64,000 nucleotides of DNA from an uncultured Prolixibacteraceae bacterium (GCA_937915865.1 CALGIG010000033.1:124001-188000), one strand, 5' to 3'. Shown: positions 1-10,192, counted from the first letter of the stretch. Made by a program: numbers and translations. Notes: generated from the sequence alone by a model not told the origin.

Positions 1-1
1 G

Positions 2-2665
2 GTGGTTGCTGTTGGTTACGGATCGGTCAGGAAAAGTGATTTGACAGGTTCGGTTACTTCAGTAAAAAACAATGCTGTAACAGCCGTTGCTTCATCGAAT
101 GTTATGCAGTCGCTAAGTGGTAGGGCCGCTGGTGTCCAGGTAAAACAAAATACAGGTGCTCCTGGCGCTACGATAAGTGTGCGGATAAGGGGAACAAACT
201 CTATCCAGGGGAGTAATGAACCTTTGTATGTTATCGATGGATTTCCGAGTAGCATTAACTCGTTGAACAACTCTGAAATTGCCAGTATCGAAATTTTGAA
301 AGATGCTTCGGCAACCGCTATTTATGGTTCACGTGGCGCTAATGGCGTTGTTTTAATTACGACTAAGCGCGGAGAATCTGGAACTACCCATGTTGATTTT
401 GAATCGAGTTTTGGAATACAGTCGCTTCGAAAAAAACTCGATCTAATGAATTCGTCTGAATATGCAAACTTTTATAATCTGCAGCAGAAAAATGATGGAG
501 GATCGGCGTACTTTACCGATTCTCAAATACAAAGCATGGGGAGCGGTTTTGATTGGCAGGATTATTGTTTCAGAAGCGCTCCTTTATTTCAAAATTCATT
601 ATCGATAAGTGGTGGCAATGCAAAAACTCAATTTGCTGTTTCAGGAAGTGTATTTAATCAGCAGGGGATAATTGAGAACAGTAATTACGACAGATATTCA
701 CTAGTTTCCAATTTAAAACACGAAATAAGCAAAATCTTTGCAATTGAATATGGCGTTAAGCTTACTAAAAACTCAACAAACCGCCAGAATTCAAGTGGAG
801 GAAACAGGGGCGGATCATTATTAGCTGCGATCATTTCTTCGCCCCCTACACTTACTCCGTATAACGACGATGGTAGTTATCGAAATCTGATGACAGCTTA
901 TCCGTTTATTTCCAACGCAATTTATAACCCATTAAATTATATTAAGGAAACTGAGGATGGCGCTGTTGCCAATATTGTACAGGCCAATGCTGCAGTTTTA
1001 TTTAAACCAATTGATGGGCTAACTATAAAGATATTTGGAGGAATAGAGAATAATGATAGTCGTTCTGATTATTATCAGTCACTTAAATTCCTTAATTCCC
1101 AAGGGTATGCGAGTGTATCAACTTCTCAATATACCGGATTGCTGAACGAGAATACAATTAGTTACGTGAAAACAATAAACCAGAAACATAATATATCAGC
1201 TTTGGCTGGTTTCACATACGAAAGTGGTGTTTCCAAGGGTTTGTCGGGTAGCGGAACTGGTTATCTGAGCGATTTGACAGCAACCTCCAATCTATCGGCA
1301 GCCAATACTCCTGGAGTACCTAGTACTTATTATTCCAAATCGGTAATTATGTCGTATTTAGGACGTATTAATTATACATTCGACAATAAGTATTTGTTCA
1401 CCGCAAGTATTCGTGCCGATGGGTCTTCAAAATACAGTGATGGCCAAAAGTGGGGTTATTTCCCTTCGGGTGCAATAGCTTGGAGAGTTAAGAATGAGTC
1501 TTTTATGGAAAGTTTACCATTTATTTCTGACCTGAAATTAAGAGCAAGCTGGGGGCTAACCGGTAGCCAGGCTATTGATGCTTATGCTACACTAAATCAG
1601 TTAAGTTCGGGTAAGTCGGTTTTTGGGAAAACCCAATACAATACTTTTGCCCCGGGTACATCTCTTCCTGGCAACTTAAAATGGGAAACTACCGAACAAA
1701 CTGATATGGGTATGGACATAGCTTTCCTGGATGGTCGGATCAGATTAACGGCTGATGCTTATATCAAGGATACAAGAGATTTGCTAAATACTGTGCAAAT
1801 GCCTACTTCAACAGGCTATTCACAAACAATCAAGAATATTGGACAGATTAGAAACAAAGGGCTTGAATTTTCAGTTGAAGCCAATGTTCTCAGTGGAAAA
1901 TTTAAATGGGATGTTGGTGGAAATATTGCCTTCAACCGGTCGAAGGTTATAAAACTATATAATGGGCAGGATATCTTAAGTGGTGGTGTTAGTGTTGTTT
2001 ATATCACAAACATTCAGAATATATTACGCGAAGGTGAACCTATGTGTATGTTTTATGGCTATGTAGATAATGGGTATGATGCTAATGGTTTGCCTCAATA
2101 TAAAGATCTGGACAATAACGGGTCGATAACGACTTCTGATCGTACTATTATTGGTAATCCTAATCCAGACTTTATTTTTGGATTGAACTCAACCATGGCA
2201 TTCAAAAACTTCGAATTAACCATGTTTTGGCAAGGTTCGTATGGAAACGATATTGCAAACGTAAGTGCAATTGGAAATACCCTTGACTATGGCTATGGAT
2301 TGAACATGCTGAAAGATGTTTATTACGACCACTGGACTCCTGAAAATCCAAATGCCAAATATCCCAAGATTACCAATAAATTGAATATGAATTTTTCAAG
2401 GCGGATAATAGAAAATGGTTCATATTTACGTTTGCGTGACATCCAACTGGCTTATAAATTGCCTGTTTCAAAAACAAAGTTAACCTGGTTAAAAAATGCC
2501 TCTGTTTATGTAAGCGGACAAAATCTGCTGACATTTACCAAGTACTCATGGTGGGACCCGGAAGTGAACTCTCAGGGAGGATCAAATTCTCTTAATCAAG
2601 GAATGGATTATTATACATATCCAACAGCTAAAATTGTTTCCTTGGGCGTTAAAGTAGGTTTCTAA
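2..2665 (+). CDS. SusC/RagA-family TonB-dependent outer-membrane receptor (5' partial)
   Basis: This is an outer-membrane TonB-dependent transporter that would import oligosaccharides together with the SusD-like lipoprotein encoded next. The visible 887 residues begin at the start of the plug domain (VGYGSVRKSDLTGSV, then the SIQGSNEPLYVIDG and GSRGANGVVLITTK plug motifs at about residues 65-120). They continue through the beta-barrel to the usual SusC end, with the NLLTFTKYSWWDPE region and a C-terminal phenylalanine (KVGF). The signal peptide and carboxypeptidase-regulatory-like domain lie upstream of the window, so whether it has an STN signalling domain cannot be seen. The GTG at position 2 is an internal codon, not the true start. 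Only 19 bases separate it from the SusD gene. The substrate is inferred from the GH2/GH10 neighbours. Confidence 0.93.
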   Translation: MVAVGYGSVRKSDLTGSVTSVKNNAVTAVASSNVMQSLSGRAAGVQVKQNTGAPGATISVRIRGTNSIQGSNEPLYVIDGFPSSINSLNNSEIASIEILKDASATAIYGSRGANGVVLITTKRGESGTTHVDFESSFGIQSLRKKLDLMNSSEYANFYNLQQKNDGGSAYFTDSQIQSMGSGFDWQDYCFRSAPLFQNSLSISGGNAKTQFAVSGSVFNQQGIIENSNYDRYSLVSNLKHEISKIFAIEYGVKLTKNSTNRQNSSGGNRGGSLLAAIISSPPTLTPYNDDGSYRNLMTAYPFISNAIYNPLNYIKETEDGAVANIVQANAAVLFKPIDGLTIKIFGGIENNDSRSDYYQSLKFLNSQGYASVSTSQYTGLLNENTISYVKTINQKHNISALAGFTYESGVSKGLSGSGTGYLSDLTATSNLSAANTPGVPSTYYSKSVIMSYLGRINYTFDNKYLFTASIRADGSSKYSDGQKWGYFPSGAIAWRVKNESFMESLPFISDLKLRASWGLTGSQAIDAYATLNQLSSGKSVFGKTQYNTFAPGTSLPGNLKWETTEQTDMGMDIAFLDGRIRLTADAYIKDTRDLLNTVQMPTSTGYSQTIKNIGQIRNKGLEFSVEANVLSGKFKWDVGGNIAFNRSKVIKLYNGQDILSGGVSVVYITNIQNILREGEPMCMFYGYVDNGYDANGLPQYKDLDNNGSITTSDRTIIGNPNPDFIFGLNSTMAFKNFELTMFWQGSYGNDIANVSAIGNTLDYGYGLNMLKDVYYDHWTPENPNAKYPKITNKLNMNFSRRIIENGSYLRLRDIQLAYKLPVSKTKLTWLKNASVYVSGQNLLTFTKYSWWDPEVNSQGGSNSLNQGMDYYTYPTAKIVSLGVKVGF

Positions 2666-2684
2666 TCCGTTAAAAATCAAAACA

Positions 2685-4130
2685 ATGAAAAATATATTTT
2701 TAATTTTTACTATGCTCCTGGCATTCTTCTCATGTAAAGATGCCCTGGAAGAACATCCCAGATCGATTGCTGCTGAGACTTTTTACAATACAGAATCGGA
2801 AATGGAAGCAGCAATAGCTGCAACTTATGCCCCGTTACGCACAGGCAACGTGTTCGGAATGAATTATATATCGTTGGTTGAATGTTTTACTGATTACCAA
2901 TATGGTCGTGGAAGTTGGGCAATAAATAGTTTGTTCCAGGGACTAAACTCCACAAATATTGGCCGTTCTGACGGTGTGTGGGCCGATGTTTACAGGTGTA
3001 TTCGTAATGCAAATATTGTTATTATGAATGCTCCTTCAGGCAGTCAGTTAAGTGATAGTTATAAAACCAAGTGTATTGCTGAAGCTAAATTCTTAAGAGC
3101 TTTTGGTTACTTTATCCTGGTAAAAAACTGGGGAGGCGTACCTCTTCGTACTGAGACTAATTTTTCGACTCTTGAAGAACCACGGGCAACCGAAGATGCT
3201 GTATATCAATTAATTTTAAGCGATTTGAAAGAGGCTGAAACCAACTTGCCGGAAACACCTTCGGTAGCTGGCCGTGCAACCAAATGGGTGGCCAAAACTT
3301 TATTGGCTGATGTTTACTTTTATAGAGGAGAGTATGCAAATGCTGCTGCTAAAGCTGCCGAAGTTATAACATCAAATAAATTCTCACTAGTTTCAATCGC
3401 TTCTGTCGATGATTTTTCGAAGATATTTGGAATCGGATTAGTATCAACTTCTGAAGAAGTATTTTATCTCAAATTTAGTCACGATAATGGACAATCATAT
3501 ACGATGATGTTACATCATCCTGGGTCAAAACTTTGCGGAGGGGGTGGTTGGTATGGAATTTATACTGACAGTGAAAGTAACAAAATTGTAAAAAATTGGG
3601 ACCCAAACGATTTGCGAAGAAAATTGTGGTATAACTGGAACATAGGACTTGGAGCGAACTCGTTACTTACTCTAAAGTTTGTTGATCCGACAGCTCCTTC
3701 GAGCAGTGCAAATGCCAACGATGTTCCTGTTTACAGGTATGGCGATATTTTATTAATGAGTGCCGAAGCAGAAGTTAGATCAACTGGTTCTGTTTCTGCG
3801 AGTGCCATAGAGAAATTGAATATGGTCCATCGTCGTGCGTATGGGTTTGATCCTCTTGTTGCATCCACTGTTGATTTTAAAGCTTCAGATTTTAGCGGTA
3901 AAAACGCTTTTATCGAAAAAGTTATTATGGAGCGCTGCTACGAAACGGCATGTGAAGGGAAACGGTGGTATGACTTAAAACGTCTTGGGGCAACTAAACT
4001 AAAAGAAACTATAAAAGCAAACCTGGGCATTGATGTGGCTGATAAGCATTTGTTATGGCCAATTCCACAATCAGAAATGAACTACAACTTAAAAATCAAT
4101 CCTAATTCAGATCAAAACCCTGGATATTAA
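2685..4130 (+). CDS. SusD/RagB-family surface glycan-binding lipoprotein
   Basis: This is the outer-membrane lipoprotein partner of the preceding SusC-like receptor and forms its lid. The N-terminus has a lipoprotein signal peptide with lipobox cysteine C17 (AFFSC). Family features include the N-terminal AAETFYNTESEMEAAIAATYAPL region, the FLRAFGYFILVKNWGGVPLR tetratricopeptide-like helices near residues 135-155, and the C-terminal pattern ERCYETACEGKRWYDLKRLG followed by LLWPIPQSEMNYN and NPNSDQNPGY. The length of 481 residues is usual for the family. The gene directly follows susC and is closed by a strong hairpin terminator, so the enzyme genes downstream are probably expressed at a different level or from their own promoter. 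Confidence 0.95.
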   Translation: MKNIFLIFTMLLAFFSCKDALEEHPRSIAAETFYNTESEMEAAIAATYAPLRTGNVFGMNYISLVECFTDYQYGRGSWAINSLFQGLNSTNIGRSDGVWADVYRCIRNANIVIMNAPSGSQLSDSYKTKCIAEAKFLRAFGYFILVKNWGGVPLRTETNFSTLEEPRATEDAVYQLILSDLKEAETNLPETPSVAGRATKWVAKTLLADVYFYRGEYANAAAKAAEVITSNKFSLVSIASVDDFSKIFGIGLVSTSEEVFYLKFSHDNGQSYTMMLHHPGSKLCGGGGWYGIYTDSESNKIVKNWDPNDLRRKLWYNWNIGLGANSLLTLKFVDPTAPSSSANANDVPVYRYGDILLMSAEAEVRSTGSVSASAIEKLNMVHRRAYGFDPLVASTVDFKASDFSGKNAFIEKVIMERCYETACEGKRWYDLKRLGATKLKETIKANLGIDVADKHLLWPIPQSEMNYNLKINPNSDQNPGY

Positions 4131-4148
4131 CATTTTCATCGCAAATAT

Positions 4149-4183
4149 AACTCGGGCTATAATTTGCCCGGGTTATTTTTTTT
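4149..4183 (+). terminator. Intrinsic terminator after susD (locus A)
   Basis: A 9-bp stem (4149-4157 with 4166-4174, one G-T pair) has an 8-base loop and is followed by a run of T to 4183. It lies between the SusD gene and the GH2 gene. It would either end the susCD message or lower read-through into the enzyme genes. Confidence 0.8.
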
Positions 4184-4227
4184 GCTAGTTTGGAGTATTT
4201 ATAATTTAACCAACGAAACTAATAATT

Positions 4228-7089
4228 GTGGTAAACAAAATTTTGTTGTATTGTCTTCTTTTTATTCTTATTGTATTGAATAAGAATGGATTAGCTCAGT
4301 CTGACACCAAATTGTGGCAACCTTTCCGGGTTACTCCACGAGTTGCAAGCAGCCAACATATCGATTTATCGGGATCTTGGGAACTGTCGTACATGGATGC
4401 TCCTGTTTCGGGTATCGATGAATTAAAAGACCGAAAAGATGCCTTTGAAACCCAGGTCCCCAACTCGATCCACTGGTCGTATTTCAAGGCAGGGAAATTG
4501 CCCCATCCTTATGCTCATAAAAATTCGACTTTATACCGCTGGATTGAAGAGAAAGCTTGGTATTACCGGAAAGAAGTATTTCTTCCGTCTACAGCAAAAG
4601 GGAACTCCATAATTTTATGTTTCGATGGAATAGACTATTTTTCTAAAATTTGGGTCAACGATACCCTTGTTGGTGTTCACGAAGGTATGTTTGGAGGCCC
4701 GGATATTGATATTACCAGCTGTATCAAGTATGGTGAAACAAACCAGATTACCGTTGAAGTCAGAGCTGGTAATTGGGGAAACCGGGCTACTGATATTGAA
4801 AGCCTTCCCCGAACCAGTGTTGGCGAATACGATTATTCGAAGGTTAAGGGGTTTAATCCCCGTGCAAGTGGTAAAATCATCAAACCCTGGGTTATCTCAG
4901 GCGGGTCAGGAACTGAAGCCTTTTTTACTGTTGGAATGTGGCAGGACGCCCGCATCGAAATCTTACCCGAATACCAGCTTGAAAGACCTTATCTGGTGAC
5001 CAGGGAAATTTCGAACAATAATGCTTTGGTCCATTTATCCACTGAAATTCTGGCAGGGATTAATTCCATCAATAAGACGTTGCATCCCTGGAATAATACT
5101 ATTATTCATCAGCCCAACGAAAAGGGAATCCCTTTGGCAACAGCCACCGACAAACTGGATGTTGTTTGCGATTTCTTTTTTCAAGGCAAGCTGGTTTTTA
5201 CAAAAACATTAACACCCGAATTATTTAAAGGAACAACAAACTGGCTTGAAGAAGACCTAACCATTCCTAATCCAAAATTATGGTACCCTAACGGGATGGG
5301 CGCTCCTAACCTATACCAGGTATGTATTTCATTAAAAAAGGATGGTAAACAAATTGATCAGCTGAAATTTGATTTCGGAATCAGGACCATTGAAAGGATG
5401 GTAACTTTAGGGCCGAGAACAGCCGATCGCTGGGAAAATTGGCAGTTTGTTATTAATGGGAAGAAGATTTTTGTAAAAGGAATGAATTGGATGCCAGCCG
5501 ACCTTTTGCTCGATTTACCTGAGTCAAGGTACCGCTGGACACTCGAAGCTGCCCGCAACATGGGAATTCAGCTGATGAGAGTTTGGGGTGGTGGCTTAAT
5601 AGAAACCGACGAGTTTTATAAATTATGCAACGAGTTAGGGATCATGGTATGGCAGGATTTCCCGATTGGCAACCAGGATACTCCTGATTATCCTCAGGAT
5701 GTTTGGGAGGCTCAGGTAGTCCAGAATATTTTCAGGCTCCGAAACCATCCTTCACTAGCTGTGTGGTGTGGTGGAAATGAATTCAACCCTTATTCGTTTG
5801 GAAATACGGCATCTATCGGTATAATTGAGCGTAACCTCGATATTTTCGACAAGTCGCGCTTTTTTGTACGAACTACCCCCGATGATGGTAGTATGCACAC
5901 CTATCCCGATATGGATCCGTGCTGGTATAATATCAATTACAAGTTAGAGCCCTGGGTTTCAGAAACTGGTATGCACAGTATGCCCGAAGCGCGATTGTTT
6001 TACGAATTGGTTGACAATAAAGAATTTGTTGATTTGGGTAGGATGTGGGACAAAAGTTTTTATAAAAATCATCCTGAATTTATTCACCATTTCACCGAAT
6101 ACGGGCCAAGTCGTGTCCCTCGTATGTTGAGCCGTGCTTCGCATATTGATGACATGACAGACCCTTCAATTGAGTCGGTTACCGAAGCAACACAAGTAGG
6201 TTCAGGCGAATTTTACCAGGTGTTTTCCGAAAAGATGCAAAGTAATTATCCGGTTACAACCGGGTTGATGCCCTGGGTTTACAAACGCCCCTGGCCGGTT
6301 ATCGCTATTCAAACGATGGACTGGTTTGGACAAACCTCCGCTCCATATTATTTTCTGAAAAGGACTTACGAACCAACTCATATTTTGCTCGATTTGCCCA
6401 GGTTAATATGGAAATCGGGAGAAACTATCAATTTTGTGGCAAAGGTTACTAATTCGGGCGAGAGTTTTCGGGGGTCTACCATCTCGGTTTCTGTGTTCGA
6501 CGATCATTTCGTCAAGCTATTGCAGAATGAAAAAATAGCTGATATTGCTGAAGGAACTTCTGTGACGTGTGTTGCACTGAACAACTATTCTATTCCGTTA
6601 GAATACAAAGACCGTTTTTTGTTTTTGGTTGCCGAAGTACATAACACTCACGGAGAACTTGTTTCGCGGTCGGTATATTATCCACGTGTGCTTACCTTAA
6701 TGGATAATCCTGATTTTTACGCCAGTTATACTTCAGGTCCTGTTCCCTGGATCAACCTCGATAAAGGTCCCTGGTTAAAACCTTCGGTTGCTAAAACTAA
6801 AGCTGGTATCAAGGTTCAGCTTGTTGAACAGCAAAAAATATCTGACCAGAGAAGACGGTTAAAACTGAAAATTACCAATGAAGGAAAAATACCTGCTTTT
6901 ATGGTTAATTTAAATATTGATGGAATAAAAAGGGCATTTTTTGCAACCGACAATTATTTCTGGATGGCGCCGGGAGAGTCACGGGAACTTATCCTTGATG
7001 TTCAATTTAGAGAGTCTCCATTGGGGAAAAATATTTACCTGGAAGCAGGTGCTTGGAATTCCAAAAAACAACAAATAAAACTTAACTAA
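4228..7089 (+). CDS. Glycoside hydrolase family 2 (beta-mannosidase/exo-glucosaminidase-like)
   Basis: This is an exported exo-acting retaining beta-glycosidase of the large GH2 type (953 residues). It has a signal peptide ending near GLAQ-S, an N-terminal sugar-binding jelly roll (SWELSYMD, then YYRKEVFLP and LCFDGIDYFSKIWVND at about 110-150), immunoglobulin-like domains, a TIM barrel and a C-terminal beta-domain. The putative acid/base is E518 in CGGNEFN and the nucleophile E579 in VSETGMHSMP, the position of the SE(F/Y)G motif of GH2 beta-mannosidases. The start is GTG at 4228; no in-frame ATG lies upstream and the signal peptide begins here. Family features resemble beta-mannosidases and exo-beta-glucosaminidases more than LacZ, but sugar specificity cannot be read from sequence. 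It lies 12 bases before the first GH10 gene. Confidence 0.85.
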   Translation: MVNKILLYCLLFILIVLNKNGLAQSDTKLWQPFRVTPRVASSQHIDLSGSWELSYMDAPVSGIDELKDRKDAFETQVPNSIHWSYFKAGKLPHPYAHKNSTLYRWIEEKAWYYRKEVFLPSTAKGNSIILCFDGIDYFSKIWVNDTLVGVHEGMFGGPDIDITSCIKYGETNQITVEVRAGNWGNRATDIESLPRTSVGEYDYSKVKGFNPRASGKIIKPWVISGGSGTEAFFTVGMWQDARIEILPEYQLERPYLVTREISNNNALVHLSTEILAGINSINKTLHPWNNTIIHQPNEKGIPLATATDKLDVVCDFFFQGKLVFTKTLTPELFKGTTNWLEEDLTIPNPKLWYPNGMGAPNLYQVCISLKKDGKQIDQLKFDFGIRTIERMVTLGPRTADRWENWQFVINGKKIFVKGMNWMPADLLLDLPESRYRWTLEAARNMGIQLMRVWGGGLIETDEFYKLCNELGIMVWQDFPIGNQDTPDYPQDVWEAQVVQNIFRLRNHPSLAVWCGGNEFNPYSFGNTASIGIIERNLDIFDKSRFFVRTTPDDGSMHTYPDMDPCWYNINYKLEPWVSETGMHSMPEARLFYELVDNKEFVDLGRMWDKSFYKNHPEFIHHFTEYGPSRVPRMLSRASHIDDMTDPSIESVTEATQVGSGEFYQVFSEKMQSNYPVTTGLMPWVYKRPWPVIAIQTMDWFGQTSAPYYFLKRTYEPTHILLDLPRLIWKSGETINFVAKVTNSGESFRGSTISVSVFDDHFVKLLQNEKIADIAEGTSVTCVALNNYSIPLEYKDRFLFLVAEVHNTHGELVSRSVYYPRVLTLMDNPDFYASYTSGPVPWINLDKGPWLKPSVAKTKAGIKVQLVEQQKISDQRRRLKLKITNEGKIPAFMVNLNIDGIKRAFFATDNYFWMAPGESRELILDVQFRESPLGKNIYLEAGAWNSKKQQIKLN

Positions 7090-7101
7090 ACTATATAATC
7101 G

Positions 7102-8625
7102 ATGAAACCAAAATTCTTTTGTCTTTTTACTTTCTTGTTTTTTCTTGGCCAGTTATACTCGCAAACTTCGGTTCCCGGAAAGCAGGCAGCACTTGATAAC
7201 AGTGTGATGAGCGAAGCTTATTGGAAGCTCTGGAATCCTGATGTTCAGAACAAAATTGACCGGGATATTGATCAAAACCGAAAAGCGGATGCAGTACTTC
7301 GGTTGAAGAACGTATCCAAAGGCACAGAGGTAAAGGTTGAACAGTTGTCGCACGACTTTATCTTTGGCGCTCATATTTTCAATTTTAATCAGTTAGGAAC
7401 TAAAGAGCGAAATCAAAAGTACAAAGATTTGTATGGTACGCTTTTCAATTCGGCAACGATTGCTTTTTATTGGAAAAAGTTTGAGATGCAACCTAACCGG
7501 CCCCGTTTTCGCGAGGAATACTGGGATACAGAAGATTACTGGAACAATGTGGCAGAACCCAAAAAAGAGCCTCACTGGCGTCGTCCGGCTTCCGATCCTG
7601 TAGTTACTTTCTGCGAAAGTAAAGGAATCAGGTTGCACGGTCATACCATGATCTGGGGAAACCGGACATGGCAGCATCCGGAATGGCTATTCGATCAGTT
7701 TTGCCCTGACAATGAGAAAGAAAACCTGAATAAACTAAGCAAAGAAGATTTGAATAAATTAACCCCTGCTGAAATTGAAAAATTAGCTCCTGTTTATTTT
7801 AAAGAATTGAAGCGACTTTTTGAAAAAAGGGTTTCGGAATTGATAAAATATTACGGAGGCCGCCTGAATAGCTGGGATGTTGTAAACGAAAGTTCGGTCG
7901 ATTTTCATGGACAAAGTGTTACCGGCGATGCCGTTTGCAAAAGTTCGTATGGGCTTATGCCAGGCGACTATGTGTTTAACGCTTTTAAAACTGCCGATCA
8001 ACTGTTTCCTAAAAGCGTGAAGCTGAACATCAACGATTATAAGAACGACGAAAACTATGCCAACCAGGTTAAAGATTTGCTGGCGCACGGTTGCCGCATC
8101 GACATCATGGGATCGCAAATGCACCTGTTTAACCCGCAACAATGCCTTGATATTGCCGATGGAAAACTTATTGAAAGCCCCCAACAGGTATGGGATAAGA
8201 TGGAGACTATTTCGAAAGCTGGTTTACCAATACATTTGAGCGAGATTACCATTACTTCGCCCGGGAACGACGAAAAGGGAATGCAGATTCAGGCTATTAT
8301 AGCACGTAATTTATACAGGCTTTGGTTCAGCATTAAACCTATGATGGGCATCACATGGTGGAATGTGGTCGACGATTGTGGCGCTCCAGGCGAACCTTCT
8401 GTTTCCGGGTTGTTTACAAGAAACATGGATCCCAAGCCATCGTTTTATGCGCTCAATAACCTGATCAACCACGAATGGAAAACCAATGTTATGGCAAAGA
8501 CCGACGAAAACGGGACAGTAACATTCCGTGGTTTTAAAGGACGTTACCGGATTAGCTGGAAAGACAAGTCGGGAAAAATACAGCGGGTCGAGTTTTATTT
8601 AAAAAACGACGGTGATGGGTTGTAA
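7102..8625 (+). CDS. GH10 endo-beta-1,4-xylanase-like enzyme
   Basis: An exported GH10 family protein of 507 residues with signal peptide MKPKFFCLFTFLFFLGQLYSQ. GH10 TIM-barrel landmarks are visible: HGHTMIWG (strand-3 region), WDVVNE with putative acid/base E263, a QMHLFN segment, and nucleophile E381 in HLSEITIT, followed by WWNVVDD. The nucleophile motif is SEIT rather than the more common TELD. Before the barrel a region of about 70 residues (VLRLKNVSKGTEVKVEQLSHDFIFGAH) is shared with the next gene. The C-terminal tail of about 40 residues (VTFRGFKGRYRISWKDKSG) looks like a small beta-domain. It is a tandem paralogue of the following gene, but has a longer loop containing NKLSKEDLNKLTPAEIEKL. 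GH10 members act mainly on xylans; the real substrate here is unknown. Confidence 0.87.
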   Translation: MKPKFFCLFTFLFFLGQLYSQTSVPGKQAALDNSVMSEAYWKLWNPDVQNKIDRDIDQNRKADAVLRLKNVSKGTEVKVEQLSHDFIFGAHIFNFNQLGTKERNQKYKDLYGTLFNSATIAFYWKKFEMQPNRPRFREEYWDTEDYWNNVAEPKKEPHWRRPASDPVVTFCESKGIRLHGHTMIWGNRTWQHPEWLFDQFCPDNEKENLNKLSKEDLNKLTPAEIEKLAPVYFKELKRLFEKRVSELIKYYGGRLNSWDVVNESSVDFHGQSVTGDAVCKSSYGLMPGDYVFNAFKTADQLFPKSVKLNINDYKNDENYANQVKDLLAHGCRIDIMGSQMHLFNPQQCLDIADGKLIESPQQVWDKMETISKAGLPIHLSEITITSPGNDEKGMQIQAIIARNLYRLWFSIKPMMGITWWNVVDDCGAPGEPSVSGLFTRNMDPKPSFYALNNLINHEWKTNVMAKTDENGTVTFRGFKGRYRISWKDKSGKIQRVEFYLKNDGDGL

Positions 8626-8750
8626 AAGAATTGTATGCCATTCCTGGTTTTTGGTGACCTGTAGTTAAAAACCCGGGGGAATGAGTTAGGAAATGACCGT
8701 CAGCAAAAATGTTTTATACCGATTTTATAAATCATTCATAATAAAGGGAA

Positions 8751-10109
8751 ATGAGGACCAACGTATTTGTATTATTGTTTTTGGTGATAGCGACGAATTG
8801 GACTCTGGGCCAGTCGGTTCAGAATCCAGGGCAAAAGTTAACTGAACCTGCCAGTTCTTTATTATCCGAATCTTACCTGAAATTCTGGTCTCCGGAAGTC
8901 CAGGCGAAAATTGACCGGGATATTGATCAGAACCGGAAGGCTGAAGCTGTTTTTCGCTTGATGAACGTAAAAAAAGGAACAGAAGTAAAAATTGAGCAAG
9001 TCAGCCACCAATTCCTGTTTGGAGGTAACACATTTCTGTTCGGCGATTTGGGCAGTCCCGAAAAAAACAAAAAGTATGCAGACACGTTTGGCAACCTGTT
9101 TAATGCCGCTACAGTTGCCTTCTACTGGAAAACCCTGGAACAGGTACAAGGCCAGCCCCGGTATGCTGCCGGAAGTTCGTACGAATACCGTCGTCCGGCA
9201 ACCGATCCGGTGGTTGAGTACTGCGAGTCGAAAGGCATTAACATGAACGGCCATGCCATTATTTACGGGATGCGCCGCTGGGGGCACCCCGAATGGATGC
9301 CTAACGACCGGAAGGCAATGGAACCAATCTTCGAATCGCATGTGCGCGAACTGGCCGAACGGTACAAAGGACGCATTCAACGGTGGGATGTGGTAAACGA
9401 ATCGATCGACCAGGCCAACCGGGGTTTAATGCCCGACGATTATACTTTTAAGACTTACTCTTGGGCCATGAAGTATTTTCCGGCTTCGGTACAGTTCAAT
9501 ATCAACGATTGCGACATTCATTGGGGCCCGTCGCGGCGGTATGTCGAGATTGTGCGCGACCTCATCGACAGGGGTATTCGCATCAATAATGTAGGAGTAC
9601 AAATGCACATTTTTAATCCGGCTGAAACCCAAAATATTGCAAATGGGGCTGATGTTCTGACTCCAGAGAAAAACTATGCAGTATTAAATTGTTTAACTGA
9701 AACAGAACGTCCGGTTCATATTAGCGAAGTTACAGTCAGCGCTCCTGATGAGACTCCTGGAGGCTGGCAAATTCAGGCTGAAGTTACCCGAAACTTGTAC
9801 CGCCTGTGGTTCAGTTATCCAACAGTGATGGGCATTACCTGGTGGAATGTAGTGGATGGTGGAGCAGCAAAAGGTGAACCTTCGTTTTCAGGAATTTACG
9901 ACAAAGAGCTTAATCCCAAGCCGGTATATCATGTTCTCGATCAGTTGATCAATCATGAATGGAAAACTAACCTGTCAATGAAAGTTGGGCCAGATGGTAC
10001 TGTTCGGTTTCGGGGTTTCAAAGGGAAATACCGTGTAAGTTGGAAAGATAAGGCCGGAAAGCAACAGATGGCGGAGTTTCAGCTTAAAAACGATGGCGAT
10101 GGTTTTTAG
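8751..10109 (+). CDS. GH10 endo-beta-1,4-xylanase-like enzyme, tandem paralogue
   Basis: The second GH10 protein (452 residues) is clearly paralogous to its upstream neighbour. Both share an N-terminal VQAKIDRDIDQNRKAEAVFRL-type block, the barrel and the C-terminal RGFKGKYRVSWKDKAG tail ending in LKNDGDGF. The putative acid/base is E217 (WDVVNE) and the nucleophile E326 (HISEVTVS). It lacks the lysine/glutamate-rich insertion of the first copy, which explains its shorter length. A signal peptide ends near TLGQ. A 125-base gap without a clear terminator separates the two. It is the last gene of locus A before the convergent terminator. The divergence of the pair suggests different substrate-length or side-chain preferences, which is inference. 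Confidence 0.87.
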   Translation: MRTNVFVLLFLVIATNWTLGQSVQNPGQKLTEPASSLLSESYLKFWSPEVQAKIDRDIDQNRKAEAVFRLMNVKKGTEVKIEQVSHQFLFGGNTFLFGDLGSPEKNKKYADTFGNLFNAATVAFYWKTLEQVQGQPRYAAGSSYEYRRPATDPVVEYCESKGINMNGHAIIYGMRRWGHPEWMPNDRKAMEPIFESHVRELAERYKGRIQRWDVVNESIDQANRGLMPDDYTFKTYSWAMKYFPASVQFNINDCDIHWGPSRRYVEIVRDLIDRGIRINNVGVQMHIFNPAETQNIANGADVLTPEKNYAVLNCLTETERPVHISEVTVSAPDETPGGWQIQAEVTRNLYRLWFSYPTVMGITWWNVVDGGAAKGEPSFSGIYDKELNPKPVYHVLDQLINHEWKTNLSMKVGPDGTVRFRGFKGKYRVSWKDKAGKQQMAEFQLKNDGDGF

Positions 10110-10132
10110 TTAATTCCCAATTTAAAATAAAC

Positions 10133-10177
10133 AATCAAAAACTACTGTTTATCAGCGATATTCAGTAGTTTTTGATT
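10133..10177. terminator. Bidirectional terminator between convergent loci A and B
   Basis: A perfect 15-bp inverted repeat (10133-10147 and 10163-10177) surrounds a 15-base loop. The stem ends are A/T-rich, so both strands give a T-rich tail. It lies between the end of the second GH10 gene (plus) and the end of the UROD-like gene (minus), so it can stop transcription from both sides. Confidence 0.85.
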
Positions 10178-10192
10178 TTGCGGATTCCGGTT

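Noticed and set aside
8862..9380. Minus-strand frame of 172 codons inside the second GH10 gene
   Set aside because: No features; the GH10 frame has intact catalytic motifs on the other strand.
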